In this document: positions 1 through 10,300 of the stretch, one piece after another
Numbering within the stretch: position 1 is the first letter of the stretch
Layout of the letters: every line of letters starts with the position of its first letter
Assembly: GCA_002749285.1 (NCBI GenBank)
Contig: PDPR01000009.1
Coordinates: 124,001 to 188,000 of the forward strand
Length of the DNA stretch: 64,000 nucleotides
Direction: 5' to 3'
Source of the DNA: Maribacter sp.
GTDB taxonomy: Bacteria; Bacteroidota; Bacteroidia; Flavobacteriales; Flavobacteriaceae
Position numbers and translations under genes: made by a program
The notes under the pieces: generated by a model
Told to the model about the DNA's origin: nothing
Databases searched by the model: none
Seen by the model: only the letters and a program-made list of their open reading frames with translations

Positions 1-128
1 CTGACTTTCTTTAGGACTTCCTTGCCCTTTTCGAATATCGCTATCTTAAGACCGGGATTTGCCTCTGCAATATGGATCGCGGCATAGAATCCTGATGCTC
101 CCCCACCGATTATGATTACATCGAACAT
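1..128 (-). CDS. FAD-dependent oxidoreductase, N-terminal fragment (runs off the window)
   Basis: The minus strand from position 128 to the left edge reads as the first ~42 residues of a protein. It begins MFDVIIIGGGASGFYAA, a Rossmann dinucleotide-binding start (GGGASG), followed by IHIAEANPGLKIAIFEKGKE, where the acidic end of the second strand would contact the FAD ribose. This start resembles the HI0933/BaiN-type NAD(P)/FAD-dependent oxidoreductases common in Bacteroidota, but the fragment is too short to name an enzyme or substrate. Its ATG overlaps the stop of the upstream GDPD gene by one base (TGATG), so the two are probably translationally coupled in one transcript. Seen: the Rossmann motif and the overlap. 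Inferred: the family. Confidence 0.7.
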   Translation of the reverse strand, partial: MFDVIIIGGGASGFYAAIHIAEANPGLKIAIFEKGKEVLKKV

Positions 129-883
129 CAATTGACCCTCTCTGGATAATTTGTGATAATACCATCGACACCCAATGACCTAACAAGGTCTATATCCCCT
201 GGTTCATTGACCGTCCACGTGTAAATTTTAAATCCCGCATCCTTGATCTTCCTGACCGAATCCAGATCCAGATCTTTGAAATCCGGGTTGATCGCCTCGG
301 CATTCAATTCCTTGGCAACGGCAATGGCATCTACAGGGTCATCATCCGTTAAAACAGCTATCGGGATATCCTTATTGAATTTCCTCATAGATTTCAATTC
401 GTCCCAGTTAAAACTGGATATTATGAATTTATCCAAATCCCAACCCCTTCTTCCCATAAATACATTGACAATCATATTCACCCTATCAGCGGTCCCTGCC
501 CCTTTGAGTTCGATATTCAATCGAACATCATCATCCAGCACATCCATAACATCCTGAAGCAACGGGATGGGATGGTTACCCTCGAGCATCATTTTTTTTA
601 CATAAAAAATATCGTAATCCTCAATTTTCCCACTTAAATCGGTCAGACGATCTACGGTCTCGTCATGGAAAACGACGATTTCCCCACTTTTGATCTTGAA
701 CACATCTATCTCGATCATATCGACCCCAAGCTCCAAGGCCTTCCGTACCGAGGCTACGGTGTTTTCCATTTCGTGACCCATCGCCCCACGGTGACCGATC
801 ACCAAGGGCTTGCCATTCATTTTGCAACTTTGGGTCATTATCAATGACAATAGGAGTAAAGAACAAGTAATTGGTTTTTTCAT
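128..883 (-). CDS. Glycerophosphodiester phosphodiesterase family lipoprotein
   Basis: This 251-residue protein has the GDPD (PI-PLC-like TIM barrel) signature: HRG at 31-33, ENT at 40-42, EID at 58-60 and HD at 73-74. These are the metal-binding and general acid/base residues of the family. The enzyme class cuts glycerophosphodiesters to glycerol-3-phosphate and an alcohol. The N-terminus is a hydrophobic signal ending in TQSC (Cys20), so it is probably a periplasm-facing lipoprotein; a threonine and glutamine before SC make the lipobox slightly atypical. The C-terminal half keeps the expected barrel strands (YTWTVNEPGD, GVDGIITNYP). It overlaps the flavoprotein gene downstream by one base. 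It ends well clear of the amylase operon, so a link to starch use is unlikely. Confidence 0.88.
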   Translation of the reverse strand: MKKPITCSLLLLSLIMTQSCKMNGKPLVIGHRGAMGHEMENTVASVRKALELGVDMIEIDVFKIKSGEIVVFHDETVDRLTDLSGKIEDYDIFYVKKMMLEGNHPIPLLQDVMDVLDDDVRLNIELKGAGTADRVNMIVNVFMGRRGWDLDKFIISSFNWDELKSMRKFNKDIPIAVLTDDDPVDAIAVAKELNAEAINPDFKDLDLDSVRKIKDAGFKIYTWTVNEPGDIDLVRSLGVDGIITNYPERVN

Positions 884-948
884 TTAATCGTATTCGAATT
901 AATTCCCATTACATAGGTAAGATATGTTTTATGACCAAAAAACATTTT

Positions 949-2826
949 TCAATCCAAATGCAGTTTCAATATAAAAGATTCCAAGGGTTTTATATTGATC
1001 TGTACCCTACCCATACCATCCTTAACGGTAAGTTCTGGCTTATAGTCGGGGCACAGTTGGTCTTCTAAACGATATACGCCATCCTTAAGTAACCACATTG
1101 AGATAACCTCCTTGGGGATCTTCAATTCGAACCTATAGGCATCATTGGCATCGAAATTGGAGACCACCACCAATTTCTCGTTGGCAGACCACCTTACATA
1201 GGACAATACCCTATGGTTATAGTTCTCGGTATGGTCCTTGTTGTAATAATGGATATCCTTATAATTGCCCATTAAGGCCTCGCTATTGATGGTAAAGTTC
1301 AATAAGGACCTATAAAATTGCCGCAAGTCTTTTTCTTCATCGGACAATTGCCCTCCATCAAATTTTTTATTGTTCATCCAACGTTGGTGGTGGGGCACAC
1401 CGATGTAGTCGAAAATCGAAGTTCGGGTAGGCTGTCCAAACCCGGCATTCTCACTTCCTGGCTCACCGACCTCCTGCCCAAAATAGATCATGGTCGGGGA
1501 TGTGCTTATGGTTGCCGAAACAACCATGGCCGGTTTTCCCCTTTTGGCATCACCGGCAAAATCGGGACTCGCAATGCGTTGTTCATCATGGTTTTCCAAA
1601 AAGTGGAGCATATGGTGTTCTATATCCTTCAGATTATCCACTACGACCGGGATATGGTCTGTCCATCCATGGCCTTGCACAATATGCTTTAAGGAATCGT
1701 ACATTTCCACCTTATCATAGAGGTAATCCATTTTGCCCTTAAAGATATAATCACGATACAGATCGGGGTTGTAGACCTCTGCCAAAAGAAAAGCATTTGG
1801 ATTGCTCATTTTAATGTGTGAGTTCATATAGCTCCAGAACTCCACCGGAACCATCTCGGCCATATCATAGCGGAACCCATCAACACCCATCCCCAGCCAA
1901 TACAAAGCGATATCCTTGAATTTAACCCAAGAACCAGGTACGTCCTTATCTGACCAAAATTCATAATGCTTAGGATAGTCCTTTAAATCAAAACCTTCTG
2001 GAAGCCTATCAAAATCATATGAACCATCAGGGCGGACACCATAATTGATCTTTACGGTCTCGTACCAATCATTCATATTGGGCTGTGCCATCCGCGACCC
2101 ATTTCCTGTCCATTTTGCCGGATTTTCATCGAAAACACCATCGGCCAATGCATGTGCCCCACCTCCCAAAGGCAAATAACCATTTTGCCATTCCGGAACC
2201 CTGAAAGCCTCTGTAGGAATATAATAGAAATTATTGTCCCTTTTGTACTCTACAGTAGTGTCATCCGAGGCGCCAAAAGGCTCCAGGCCATCAGGTGTGG
2301 ATCTTCCTTCATAATTACGGGCCACATGGTTAGGAACAATATCAATAAGCACCTTAAGTCCGGCCTTATGGCTTCTATCGATCAACGCCTTGAACTCCAT
2401 CAACCGGTTTTCTGGATTATCGGCCAAATCGGGATTTACATTGTAATAATCCTTAACGGCATAGGGAGACCCTGCCCTACCCTTTACAATATCCGGGTCA
2501 TCATTCGAAATTCCGTAGGTGCTATAATCAGTGATCACATCATGCTGCGGCACGCCGGTATACCATATATAGGTCACCCCAAGATCCTTGATTTCCCCCA
2601 ATGCCTTCCCAGAAAAATCCGAAAACTTGCCAACACCATTCTCTTCAATGGTCCCCCAAGGTTTATTATTGGTATTTGTATTGCCGAAAAGCCGGGTAAA
2701 GACTTGATAGACAACTTCTTTTCTTCCTTTTTTTTGGGGTGTCATTTGTTTATTCTTATTTTGTTCGGCACACCCTTGAAGCATGAAGCTTATAAGTATG
2801 GCCACAAAGATCCTGGAATTGTCCAT
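949..2826 (-). CDS. Alpha-amylase family (GH13) lipoprotein
   Basis: This is a GH13 glycosidase of 625 residues when started at 2826. The four conserved regions are visible: DIVPNH (162-167), GFRYD with the nucleophile Asp321, LLAE with acid/base Glu350, and ENHD with Asp414. The start at 2826 is chosen because it gives a clean lipoprotein signal (FMLQGC, Cys19) and sits one base after the stop of the GH65 gene. A longer frame beginning at 2925 would overlap GH65 by about 100 bases and hide the signal. It should cleave maltodextrins or cyclic/branched oligomers at the outer membrane or in the periplasm. GH13 subfamily and product pattern cannot be read from the sequence by eye. It is the last gene of the pgmB-GH65-GH13 operon. 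Confidence 0.9.
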   Translation of the reverse strand: MDNSRIFVAILISFMLQGCAEQNKNKQMTPQKKGRKEVVYQVFTRLFGNTNTNNKPWGTIEENGVGKFSDFSGKALGEIKDLGVTYIWYTGVPQHDVITDYSTYGISNDDPDIVKGRAGSPYAVKDYYNVNPDLADNPENRLMEFKALIDRSHKAGLKVLIDIVPNHVARNYEGRSTPDGLEPFGASDDTTVEYKRDNNFYYIPTEAFRVPEWQNGYLPLGGGAHALADGVFDENPAKWTGNGSRMAQPNMNDWYETVKINYGVRPDGSYDFDRLPEGFDLKDYPKHYEFWSDKDVPGSWVKFKDIALYWLGMGVDGFRYDMAEMVPVEFWSYMNSHIKMSNPNAFLLAEVYNPDLYRDYIFKGKMDYLYDKVEMYDSLKHIVQGHGWTDHIPVVVDNLKDIEHHMLHFLENHDEQRIASPDFAGDAKRGKPAMVVSATISTSPTMIYFGQEVGEPGSENAGFGQPTRTSIFDYIGVPHHQRWMNNKKFDGGQLSDEEKDLRQFYRSLLNFTINSEALMGNYKDIHYYNKDHTENYNHRVLSYVRWSANEKLVVVSNFDANDAYRFELKIPKEVISMWLLKDGVYRLEDQLCPDYKPELTVKDGMGRVQINIKPLESFILKLHLD

Positions 2827-2827
2827 T

Positions 2828-5134
2828 TCAAGCGGTGATTTCCCTATTAGGGTCCAAGTCAAGCCGCTTACCTTTATAACGTATTGACATTTGCCCGTTA
2901 CCTTCCAATTTGAATTTGGTCCCACTTTCGGATACGGTAACTTTTACAATCCTATTCCTGAAGTTTACCTTAAAGGAATAGGATTCCCATTCCTTGGGGA
3001 TTCTTGGGTCAAACGATATGGTATCGTCAATGACCCGAAGCCCCCCGAAACCCTCAACGATACTCATCCAAGTACCTGCCATTGAAGTGATATGGAGTCC
3101 TTCCTCAACCTCCTTGTTATAATCGTCAAGATCTAATCGCGACGTTCTGAGATAAAATCGGTAAGCCTGGTCCATACGGTCTAATTTAGCGGCTTGGATA
3201 CTATGTACACAGGGTGAAAGTGACGATTCATGAACGGTAAAGGATTCATAAAAATCGAAATGTCTCTGTAATTCCTCCAAGGTAAAATGATCTTCAAAGA
3301 AATAAAAGCCCTGAAGTACATCGGCCTGCTTTATATAAGGGGACCTAAGAATACGGTCCCAACTCCACTTCTGGTTGATAGGGCGTTCCAATTTATCCAA
3401 TTGTCCAACGGTAACCAGTTCCTTATCCAAAAAGCCATCTTGTTGCAAGTAAACCCCATGTTCTTCCGAATAGGGGAAATACATATCCTTGGCGACTTCC
3501 TTCCATTTGCCAATCTCAACCGTCGTTAATTGGGTATGCCCTATAATGCGTTGATAATCATCAGGATACCCTTCCTTGACCTTATGCAAATGTTCCACAG
3601 TATAATCGATACACCATTTGGCCAAATAATTCGTGTACCAGTTATTGTTCACATTGTTCTCGTATTCGTTCGGGCCTGTCACCCCAAGAATGACATATTT
3701 GCCCTTGGCCTCCGAGTAATTGGCACGTTGGTACCAAAAACGGGCAATACCGATCAAAACCTCCAATCCCATTTCCGGGATATAAGTATAGTCTCCCGTG
3801 AAACGATAATAATTGAATATGGCGAAGGCAATGGCCCCATTCCTATGGATTTCCTCGAAAGTGATCTCCCACTCATTGTGGCACTCTTCCCCATTCATCG
3901 TAACCATGGGATAGAGGGCCGCACCTTTTTCAAAACCTAATTTCCGGGCATTTTCTATAGCTTTCCCTAAATGGTCGTAACGATATTTCAACAAGTTCCT
4001 TGCCACTTCCTGATTCTTGGTGGCCATATAGAATGGAATACAGTAAGCCTCTGTATCCCAGTAGGTGCTTCCTCCATATTTTTCCCCAGTAAATCCTTTT
4101 GGCCCTATATTCAATCTGGAATCAGTACCTAAATAGGTCTGGTTCAACTGGAATATATTGAAACGAATACCCTGCTGGGCCTTTACATCACCTTCAATGG
4201 TAATGTCACTCATATCCCAAATAGCCCCCCAAGCTTTTTTCTGACTTTCCAATAAAGCATCGAAACCTAATCCAAAGGCTTTATCCAATACTTTATCCGC
4301 AGCATTCACCAAAGCATCCGCCTTATGGTTTCGCGATACCGTATACCCTCCAAACTTGACCAAAGTCAGCGTCTCACCTTGCTTCACTGCTTGGGTATAG
4401 GCATGCCCGACCCAAGTCTCCTTTTGTGAGGCCTTGGGGACAGGCTTCAATTTTCTCCCATCAAGATCCAATTCCGTGCCCATGAAGGTACACGTCTTAA
4501 AATCGGTCTTCATGGTATGGGCTTGGATGTAAGCCCTGGCACCCTTCGAATCTACCGAGGTGGTGTTCCAGAACTTATCGTCCCAATTACTATCCTCATT
4601 GGTGATCCCGCTATCCAGATAAGGAACAAAGGTAATCCCCACATCTTTACCCAATGGGGTCACACTGTAGCTGATGGCTCCGACCTCGTCCAACTCAAGG
4701 CTTAAAAAGCGGGTTATTTCCACTTGTACCCTTACAGTGTTGGGAAGGGTTGCCTTAAAGGTACGTTTGTACCAACCCTCTTTCATGTTCAATTCCCGAC
4801 GAAAATCATCCACTGAGCTACAGGCAAACAAATCCAACGGTTCCTTATCGACAAGGACATCGACCCCTATCCAATTAGGGGCGTTCAACACCTTGGCAAA
4901 ATACTCGGGGTAACCATTTTTCCACCAACCAACACGGGTCTTGTCGGGATAATATACCCCTGCTATGTAACTGCCCTGAAAGGTAGGGCCGGAATACCGT
5001 TCCTCGAAATTGGCCCTTTGGCCCATCGCCCCGTTACCTAAACTGAAAAGACTTTCCGATGACTTCACCGTTTCTTGGTCAAAACCTTCCTCTATGATCG
5101 ACCAATTATCTGCTTTAATATATTCCTGATTCAT
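2828..5134 (-). CDS. GH65 maltose phosphorylase-like glycoside phosphorylase
   Basis: This 768-residue protein has no signal peptide, so it is cytoplasmic. The family layout is clear: an N-terminal beta-sandwich beginning with FSLGNGAMGQR, the GEKYGGSTYWDTE substrate-site block near 350-362, and VTGPNEY (485-491), in which Glu490 is the expected general acid. Inverting GH65 phosphorylases convert an alpha-glucobiose plus phosphate to beta-glucose-1-phosphate and glucose. The neighbouring pgmB and amylase make maltose the most likely substrate. Kojibiose, nigerose or trehalose phosphorylases share the same fold and cannot be excluded without modelling the specificity loop. The ATG directly abuts the pgmB stop (TAGATG), and the stop is one base from the next start, so the three genes form one operon. 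Confidence 0.92.
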   Translation of the reverse strand: MNQEYIKADNWSIIEEGFDQETVKSSESLFSLGNGAMGQRANFEERYSGPTFQGSYIAGVYYPDKTRVGWWKNGYPEYFAKVLNAPNWIGVDVLVDKEPLDLFACSSVDDFRRELNMKEGWYKRTFKATLPNTVRVQVEITRFLSLELDEVGAISYSVTPLGKDVGITFVPYLDSGITNEDSNWDDKFWNTTSVDSKGARAYIQAHTMKTDFKTCTFMGTELDLDGRKLKPVPKASQKETWVGHAYTQAVKQGETLTLVKFGGYTVSRNHKADALVNAADKVLDKAFGLGFDALLESQKKAWGAIWDMSDITIEGDVKAQQGIRFNIFQLNQTYLGTDSRLNIGPKGFTGEKYGGSTYWDTEAYCIPFYMATKNQEVARNLLKYRYDHLGKAIENARKLGFEKGAALYPMVTMNGEECHNEWEITFEEIHRNGAIAFAIFNYYRFTGDYTYIPEMGLEVLIGIARFWYQRANYSEAKGKYVILGVTGPNEYENNVNNNWYTNYLAKWCIDYTVEHLHKVKEGYPDDYQRIIGHTQLTTVEIGKWKEVAKDMYFPYSEEHGVYLQQDGFLDKELVTVGQLDKLERPINQKWSWDRILRSPYIKQADVLQGFYFFEDHFTLEELQRHFDFYESFTVHESSLSPCVHSIQAAKLDRMDQAYRFYLRTSRLDLDDYNKEVEEGLHITSMAGTWMSIVEGFGGLRVIDDTISFDPRIPKEWESYSFKVNFRNRIVKVTVSESGTKFKLEGNGQMSIRYKGKRLDLDPNREITA

Positions 5135-5791
5135 CTAACTCTCCAATAATTCTTTAATAAAACCTAAATCGATTTCAGTGAAATCGTTAAAATTATAATC
5201 GGCATCTGCCAAAACAACAGGATCACCTATACCAATACTCGTCATTTTGGCACTATTGGCTGCCTGTATACCAGCAACGGCATCTTCAAAAACAATGCAA
5301 TCCCCAGGTTTTAAACCTAATTTTTGGGCCGCTATCAAAAAAACCTCTGGATCTGGCTTGGCCTTGGTAACACTATTCCCGTCAACGAGACAATCAAAGT
5401 AATGCAATAGCCCCACCCTTTCCAAAATAGGCTTCGCATTCTTGCTTGCGGAACCAAGGGCAATGGGCACTTCCCTATCCTTAAGGGATTTCAGGACCTT
5501 AACAACATCGGGCAAAACCTCTGAGGCATCCATTTTATCGATATAGGCAAGATAATCCTCGTTTTTCCCTGCCATCCAGGCGTCAAATTGTTCCTGTGTG
5601 GCTTTTACCCCTCCAATATCCAATAAAATCTCTAGACAACGTTTGCGGCTTACCCCCTTGAACAATTCGTTCTGTTCTTCCGTGAACCCAAACCCCAATT
5701 CGTTGGCAAGCTTCTTCCATGCCAAATAATGGTATTTGGCGGTATCTACAATAACACCGTCCAAATCGAAAATAAATCCTTTTTTCCCCAT
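5135..5791 (-). CDS. pgmB: Beta-phosphoglucomutase (HAD superfamily)
   Basis: This 218-residue HAD hydrolase-fold protein begins MGKKGFIFDLDGVIVDT. Asp9 is the phosphorylated nucleophile and Asp11 the acid/base of the beta-PGM branch. Later motifs are LGSASKN (motif II), a Lys in KAKPDPEVF (motif III) and VFEDAVAGIQAA (motif IV, metal-binding acids), all typical of beta-phosphoglucomutase. It converts beta-glucose-1-phosphate to glucose-6-phosphate, the step needed after an inverting GH65 phosphorylase. Its position immediately before the GH65 gene supports that role. It is the first gene of the minus-strand operon, so the operon promoter should lie in the ~240 bases up to the lacI-type gene. 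Confidence 0.92.
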   Translation of the reverse strand: MGKKGFIFDLDGVIVDTAKYHYLAWKKLANELGFGFTEEQNELFKGVSRKRCLEILLDIGGVKATQEQFDAWMAGKNEDYLAYIDKMDASEVLPDVVKVLKSLKDREVPIALGSASKNAKPILERVGLLHYFDCLVDGNSVTKAKPDPEVFLIAAQKLGLKPGDCIVFEDAVAGIQAANSAKMTSIGIGDPVVLADADYNFNDFTEIDLGFIKELLES

Positions 5792-6031
5792 TTATTGATT
5801 TTTACATAATGAAAATGAACTCGTTTAAACGGGCTCAATAAAAAACAAGTGCCATTCTTTGCGGACAAGCCGAATGAAAATGTTCTTTTATATTAAACAG
5901 AAATATCTGGACTATCAAAACCATTTGGTCAAAAAAAATTACCAAAAGCCTATCCAAAACTTGAATATGGAAAGTGAAATTAAAGTTATGGATAGACCAA
6001 AAGTAAAAAGTTTTTTTGGATTTCCAATACC
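5792..6031. promoter_or_regulatory. Leader of the pgmB-GH65-GH13 operon
   Basis: This AT-rich gap of 240 bases lies between the end of the lacI-type gene and the start of pgmB, both on the minus strand. It holds no coding frame. A perfect 10-base palindrome, CGTTTAAACG, lies at 5822-5831, about 30 bases upstream of the pgmB ATG, where an operator could sit. I could not place a convincing Bacteroidota -33/-7 promoter. The region is called regulatory by position and by the palindrome only. Confidence 0.35.
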
Positions 6032-7078
6032 CTACCGTGTTGATCTCCTCTCAATAAGTTCCGTTTTTATGATCTCGGTAACAAATTCCTTTCCTTTATC
6101 CTCCATAGCCAAGCGATCTATCAACATAGAAGCTGCCATTTCACCCATCTTAAACCCATGCTGGCTAATGGTTGTTAGACTTGGCCATGAATACTGGGAA
6201 AGGATACCATCCGAAAAACCGACCACCGACAAATCCTCTGGCACCCTAAGCCCCCTTTGCCGTGCTACATTCAAAGCCTTGACGGCATAGATTTCGTTTA
6301 CGGCAAAGACCCCATCGATATCCTGGATCTTATCGAATATCCGATTGATATCCTTCTCAAGATCATGGTCATCCTCTTTGTTCTCCAAATTACCCAAATC
6401 ATTTATTTTCAGTATAATATCCGGGTCAGATGGAATATCGTTCTCGCTCAAGGCCTTTAGATACCCCTTTGTTCTCAAACTTCCGATATTGATAAAGTCC
6501 CCCGTAGTGAGCAGTAGGATTTTCTTACACCCTGTATCAATTAATTTTTGGGTTGCTGCCCTCGCCCCCTCAACATCGTCAACAACCACTTTGTCACAAT
6601 CTATCTCATCCAGTACACGATCGAACATGACAATGGGGATTCCTTGACCAATAGTCTCCCATAAATGGTGTTTATCCTTTCTCAGCAAGGTTTCCTTGGA
6701 CAAGGACATAATAAAGCCATCAATATTATTCTGTGCCAAGAACTCCATGTTTACAACCTCTTTCTCAAAAGATTCATTCGTAACCGCGATTATAACATTG
6801 TACCCATTTTGGTTGGCCACATGTTCGACACCACTTATGACCTTCGAGAAAAAATTATGTACGATATCAGGAATGATCAGCCCAAGTGTCTTTGTCTTTT
6901 TGTTCTTTAGGCTAAGGGCTATGCTATTGGGATGGTAATTATAGAATTTGGCAAAAGCCTGGATCTTATCCCGATTTTCCTGGCTTATTTCCTTATTGTC
7001 ATGGAGTGCTTTGGAAACGGTGGAAATGGACACCCCTAGCTCCTTGGCAATTCCTTTCAATGTCATTTTCGGCTTCAT
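6032..7078 (-). CDS. LacI-family transcriptional regulator of the starch/maltose locus
   Basis: Starting at 7078 this is a 348-residue LacI/GalR regulator. MTLKGIAKELGVSISTVSKA near residues 5-24 is the helix-turn-helix, followed by the hinge HPNSIALSLKNKKT. A periplasmic-binding-protein-like sugar domain follows (LGLIIPDIVHNFFSKVI ... VVGFSDGILSQYSWPSLTTI). The upstream frame to 7171 would add 31 hydrophobic residues before the DNA-binding domain and has no support. The gene lies between the degradation operon and the divergent susCDE operon, so it probably controls both in response to maltose or a maltodextrin. This matches the general pattern for flavobacterial starch loci, but effector and direction of control are inferred. 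Confidence 0.88.
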   Translation of the reverse strand: MKPKMTLKGIAKELGVSISTVSKALHDNKEISQENRDKIQAFAKFYNYHPNSIALSLKNKKTKTLGLIIPDIVHNFFSKVISGVEHVANQNGYNVIIAVTNESFEKEVVNMEFLAQNNIDGFIMSLSKETLLRKDKHHLWETIGQGIPIVMFDRVLDEIDCDKVVVDDVEGARAATQKLIDTGCKKILLLTTGDFINIGSLRTKGYLKALSENDIPSDPDIILKINDLGNLENKEDDHDLEKDINRIFDKIQDIDGVFAVNEIYAVKALNVARQRGLRVPEDLSVVGFSDGILSQYSWPSLTTISQHGFKMGEMAASMLIDRLAMEDKGKEFVTEIIKTELIERRSTR

Positions 7079-7182
7079 AGAAAATATAAATTTGATGAAA
7101 ACATAGTGTTTAAAATAAACAAATAACCTGAAATGACATAGGCTATTGTCAATACTATAAAAATAATCCAAAAGTTATCAAC

Positions 7183-7198
7183 CCGAAAACGTTGTAAA
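7183..7198. promoter_or_regulatory. Candidate LacI-family operator in the lacI-susC divergent region
   Basis: The 230-base divergent region between the regulator (7078) and susC (7309) contains an AACGTT core at 7188-7193 inside GAAAACGTTGTA. A second AACGTT lies at 7301-7306, just ahead of the susC ATG. LacI-family operators are typically palindromes around a central CG, and these two sites fit that form, though the flanks match only partly. An AT-rich TATATAATTTA stretch at 7240-7250 could be the susC -7 region. This is a weak call based on position and the CG-centred core. Confidence 0.3.
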
Positions 7199-7308
7199 CC
7201 CCTACAAAAATTGAGGCAAACCAGTATTGACGCAAAATTTATATAATTTAGTGGATGGGAAGTGAAATTATATTCAAATCTAACTAAAACTAATTTAAAA
7301 AACGTTCT

Positions 7309-10300
7309 ATGAAAAAAATCAAACAGTGCCTCTTACTGGCCGTGTTTATGATTCCCATAGGAATTTTTGCACAGACTACCGTAAATGGTACCGTGACCGA
7401 CCAAACTACCGGCGGTCCCTTACCTGGGGTAAGTATTGTCGTTGTAGGTACGTCTACAGGAACAGCGACTGATTTTGATGGAAACTATGCACTTACCGTA
7501 GACGATGATGCGGTATTACAATTTTCCTACATCGGATACAAAACCTTGAATATCCCTGTTACCGGCCCGAATCTTGACATTGTAATGGAAGAGGACATGG
7601 CCCAATTGGATGAAGTTGTGGTCATTGGATATGGTACTACAACTGTCAAGGATGCCACAGGTTCATTGACTGCGGTAACCTCGGAGGATTTTAACAAGGG
7701 CGCTATCGTAAGTACCGATCAACTATTGACCGGTAAGGCTGCTGGTGTCCGGATCACCAATTCGGGTGGTGCACCAGATGCGGCACCGAACATTCGAATA
7801 AGGGGTGGGGCTTCGTTAAGCGCCAACAACAACCCGCTTATCGTAATTGATGGTGTTCCTATCGACAACACCAATCCTGCCGGGGTCAACAACCCTTTTT
7901 CATTGATCAACCCTAATGATGTTGACAGTTTCTCTGTTCTTAAGGATGCATCGGCCGCGGCCATATACGGTTCAAGGGCCTCTAACGGGGTTATTATCAT
8001 TACCACTAAAAAGGGTACTTCGGGAAATCCAAAGTTCAATTTTTCATCGAATACCTCTATCAGTACGGTCAGTAGTAAAATCGATTTGATGGATGGGCCA
8101 ACATACTCCAAGTTCATTAATGAGTTCCACCCCTTATTCACAAATAAACTGGGTGTTGAAAGAGGGGGCCGAAGAACATTGTATGATACAGATTGGCAAG
8201 ATGCCATTTATAGGGCCGCAGTTTCATCGGACCATAACTTTAGCGCCAGGGCCAACCTATTCCAAAAAGTCCCTTTTAGGTTCTCTTTTGGCTATAACAA
8301 TACTGAAGGTTTGGTGAAAACCAATGATTATGAGCGTTATACCACTTCGGTTAAGTTCACCCCTACCCTTTTCGATGACCATTTAAAAATCGACATCAAC
8401 GCAAAAGGTATCAGCTCTGAAAAAAATGCGGTTGATGAAGGAGGTGCCTTGGGAGGTGCCGTTAATATGGATCCTACAAAACCTATATATGATAATTCAC
8501 CGGACAACCGTTTTGGAGGTTTTTACCAAAACACCATTATACTTTCTGAACGATTATCACTTGATGGCCAATATAACCCCCTAGCGTTACTCTTGCAAAG
8601 AACACGTCCTGAAAAAGTGCAGAAAATCCTTGGCAACGTTGAATTCGACTACAAAATGCATTTTCTTCCTGAGCTAAGGGCCATACTTAACTTAGGACTT
8701 GAAGCTTCAACAGCCGATATTGAAGAGTCCTACTCCGACAATTCCCTGGCAACCTACAGGTTCGACTCCTCGAACAACGACATCAATACCAATTATGTTT
8801 TCAACCCTGGGGTCAACTATAGGGAAAACCAAAGCATTACCAACCAGACCATGGAAGCCTATTTGGCTTATGCAAAACAGTATGAAGAAGGATTCTTGAC
8901 CAGTTTTGATGTCCAAGGTGGGTATTCCTATCAAAACTTCAGGAATGATGGCAACAAAGAAATATACCAATACGATATCAACACGGGGTTACGTCGACTG
9001 CAAATAAGCGAGCAAAACCCAAACAACCGATATTTCAATGAGCTTAACCTGCAATCCTTCTTTGGCAGGACCAACCTGAACTTATTGGATAAATATTTGA
9101 TAACGGTCTCCTTCAGGGCCGATGGTTCCTCTTTGTTCAATGAGGATGACAGATGGGGGTATTTCCCCGCTGCCGCCTTGGCCTGGAAAGTCAACGAAGA
9201 GGATTTCCTAAAGGATTCCCAAGTGGTCAACGACCTTAAATTGCGTTTAGGTTGGGGTAAGACCGGGCAACAGGATATTACCGGTGTGGTAGGTTTCTAC
9301 CCATCTGTACCCTTGTTCGAATCTGGATCTAGCACGAGCCAATATCTCCAAGGGGCTGCACTTTACTCTGCAAAGCCCTTCAACAAAGACCTGACCTGGG
9401 AGAAAACAACAACCTATAATGCCGGGATAGATTTTGGTCTTTTTGACAACCGATTGATCAATGGTTCTTTCGATGTCTTCTACAAGGAAACCTCGGACCT
9501 TTTGGCAAGGGTAGGCATTCCTCCTGGCCAAGGCCTGACTGATCAATTTGTCAAAAATGTGGGGAAAACCGAAAGTAAAGGTTTTGAAGCAATCTTGAAT
9601 GCCACCCTTCTGGGCAATGAAAGTACAAATCTGGAATTTTATTCCAACCTTTCATATAGCCGTTCCGAAGTGACAGACCTTCAGGATGTTAGCCGTATAT
9701 CCGCAGACGAATCAGGGATTCCTACAGGAACAGGGGTCAAGATAGGATACCATACTGTTGGTTACCAACCCTATTCCGCATGGGTGTTCAGACAATTATA
9801 TGATACGGACGGAAATCCTATCCACGGTGCTTTTGCTGATTTTAATGGAGATGGCGTGACAGACAATGCCGATCGGTATTATAGATCATTACGGCCTAAC
9901 TGGACCTTCGGTTTTGGATTCAACTTCAATTATAGGAAATTGGATCTAAGCACTAGTTTCAGAGGACAGTTTGGTGGGCAGGTCTACAACTCCAGACGGC
10001 TTACTTCAGGATGGGTCGACAAGGCCATTCCAAACAACTCGAACAGCCTGAACAATGTCTTGGACTTTTATTCCGGTGCGGCCAATTACAATTTTACCAA
10101 TATACGGGGCAATGTTCCCTTTTCCGATTATTACCTGGAAGATGCCACCTTCCTAAGGTGCGAGAATATCGTACTGGGTTATCGGTTGGACGATATATTG
10201 AAAAACACCTCGGCACGTGTTTATGGAGCCGTGAACAACCCATTCATCATTACCAACTACAGTGGTCAAGACCCTGAGAACTTTAACGCTATCGATAACA

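Noticed and set aside
2152..2838. 228-codon plus-strand frame opposite the lipoprotein amylase
   Set aside because: It runs antisense to conserved GH13 motifs and has no family features; long antisense frames are expected here from codon bias.
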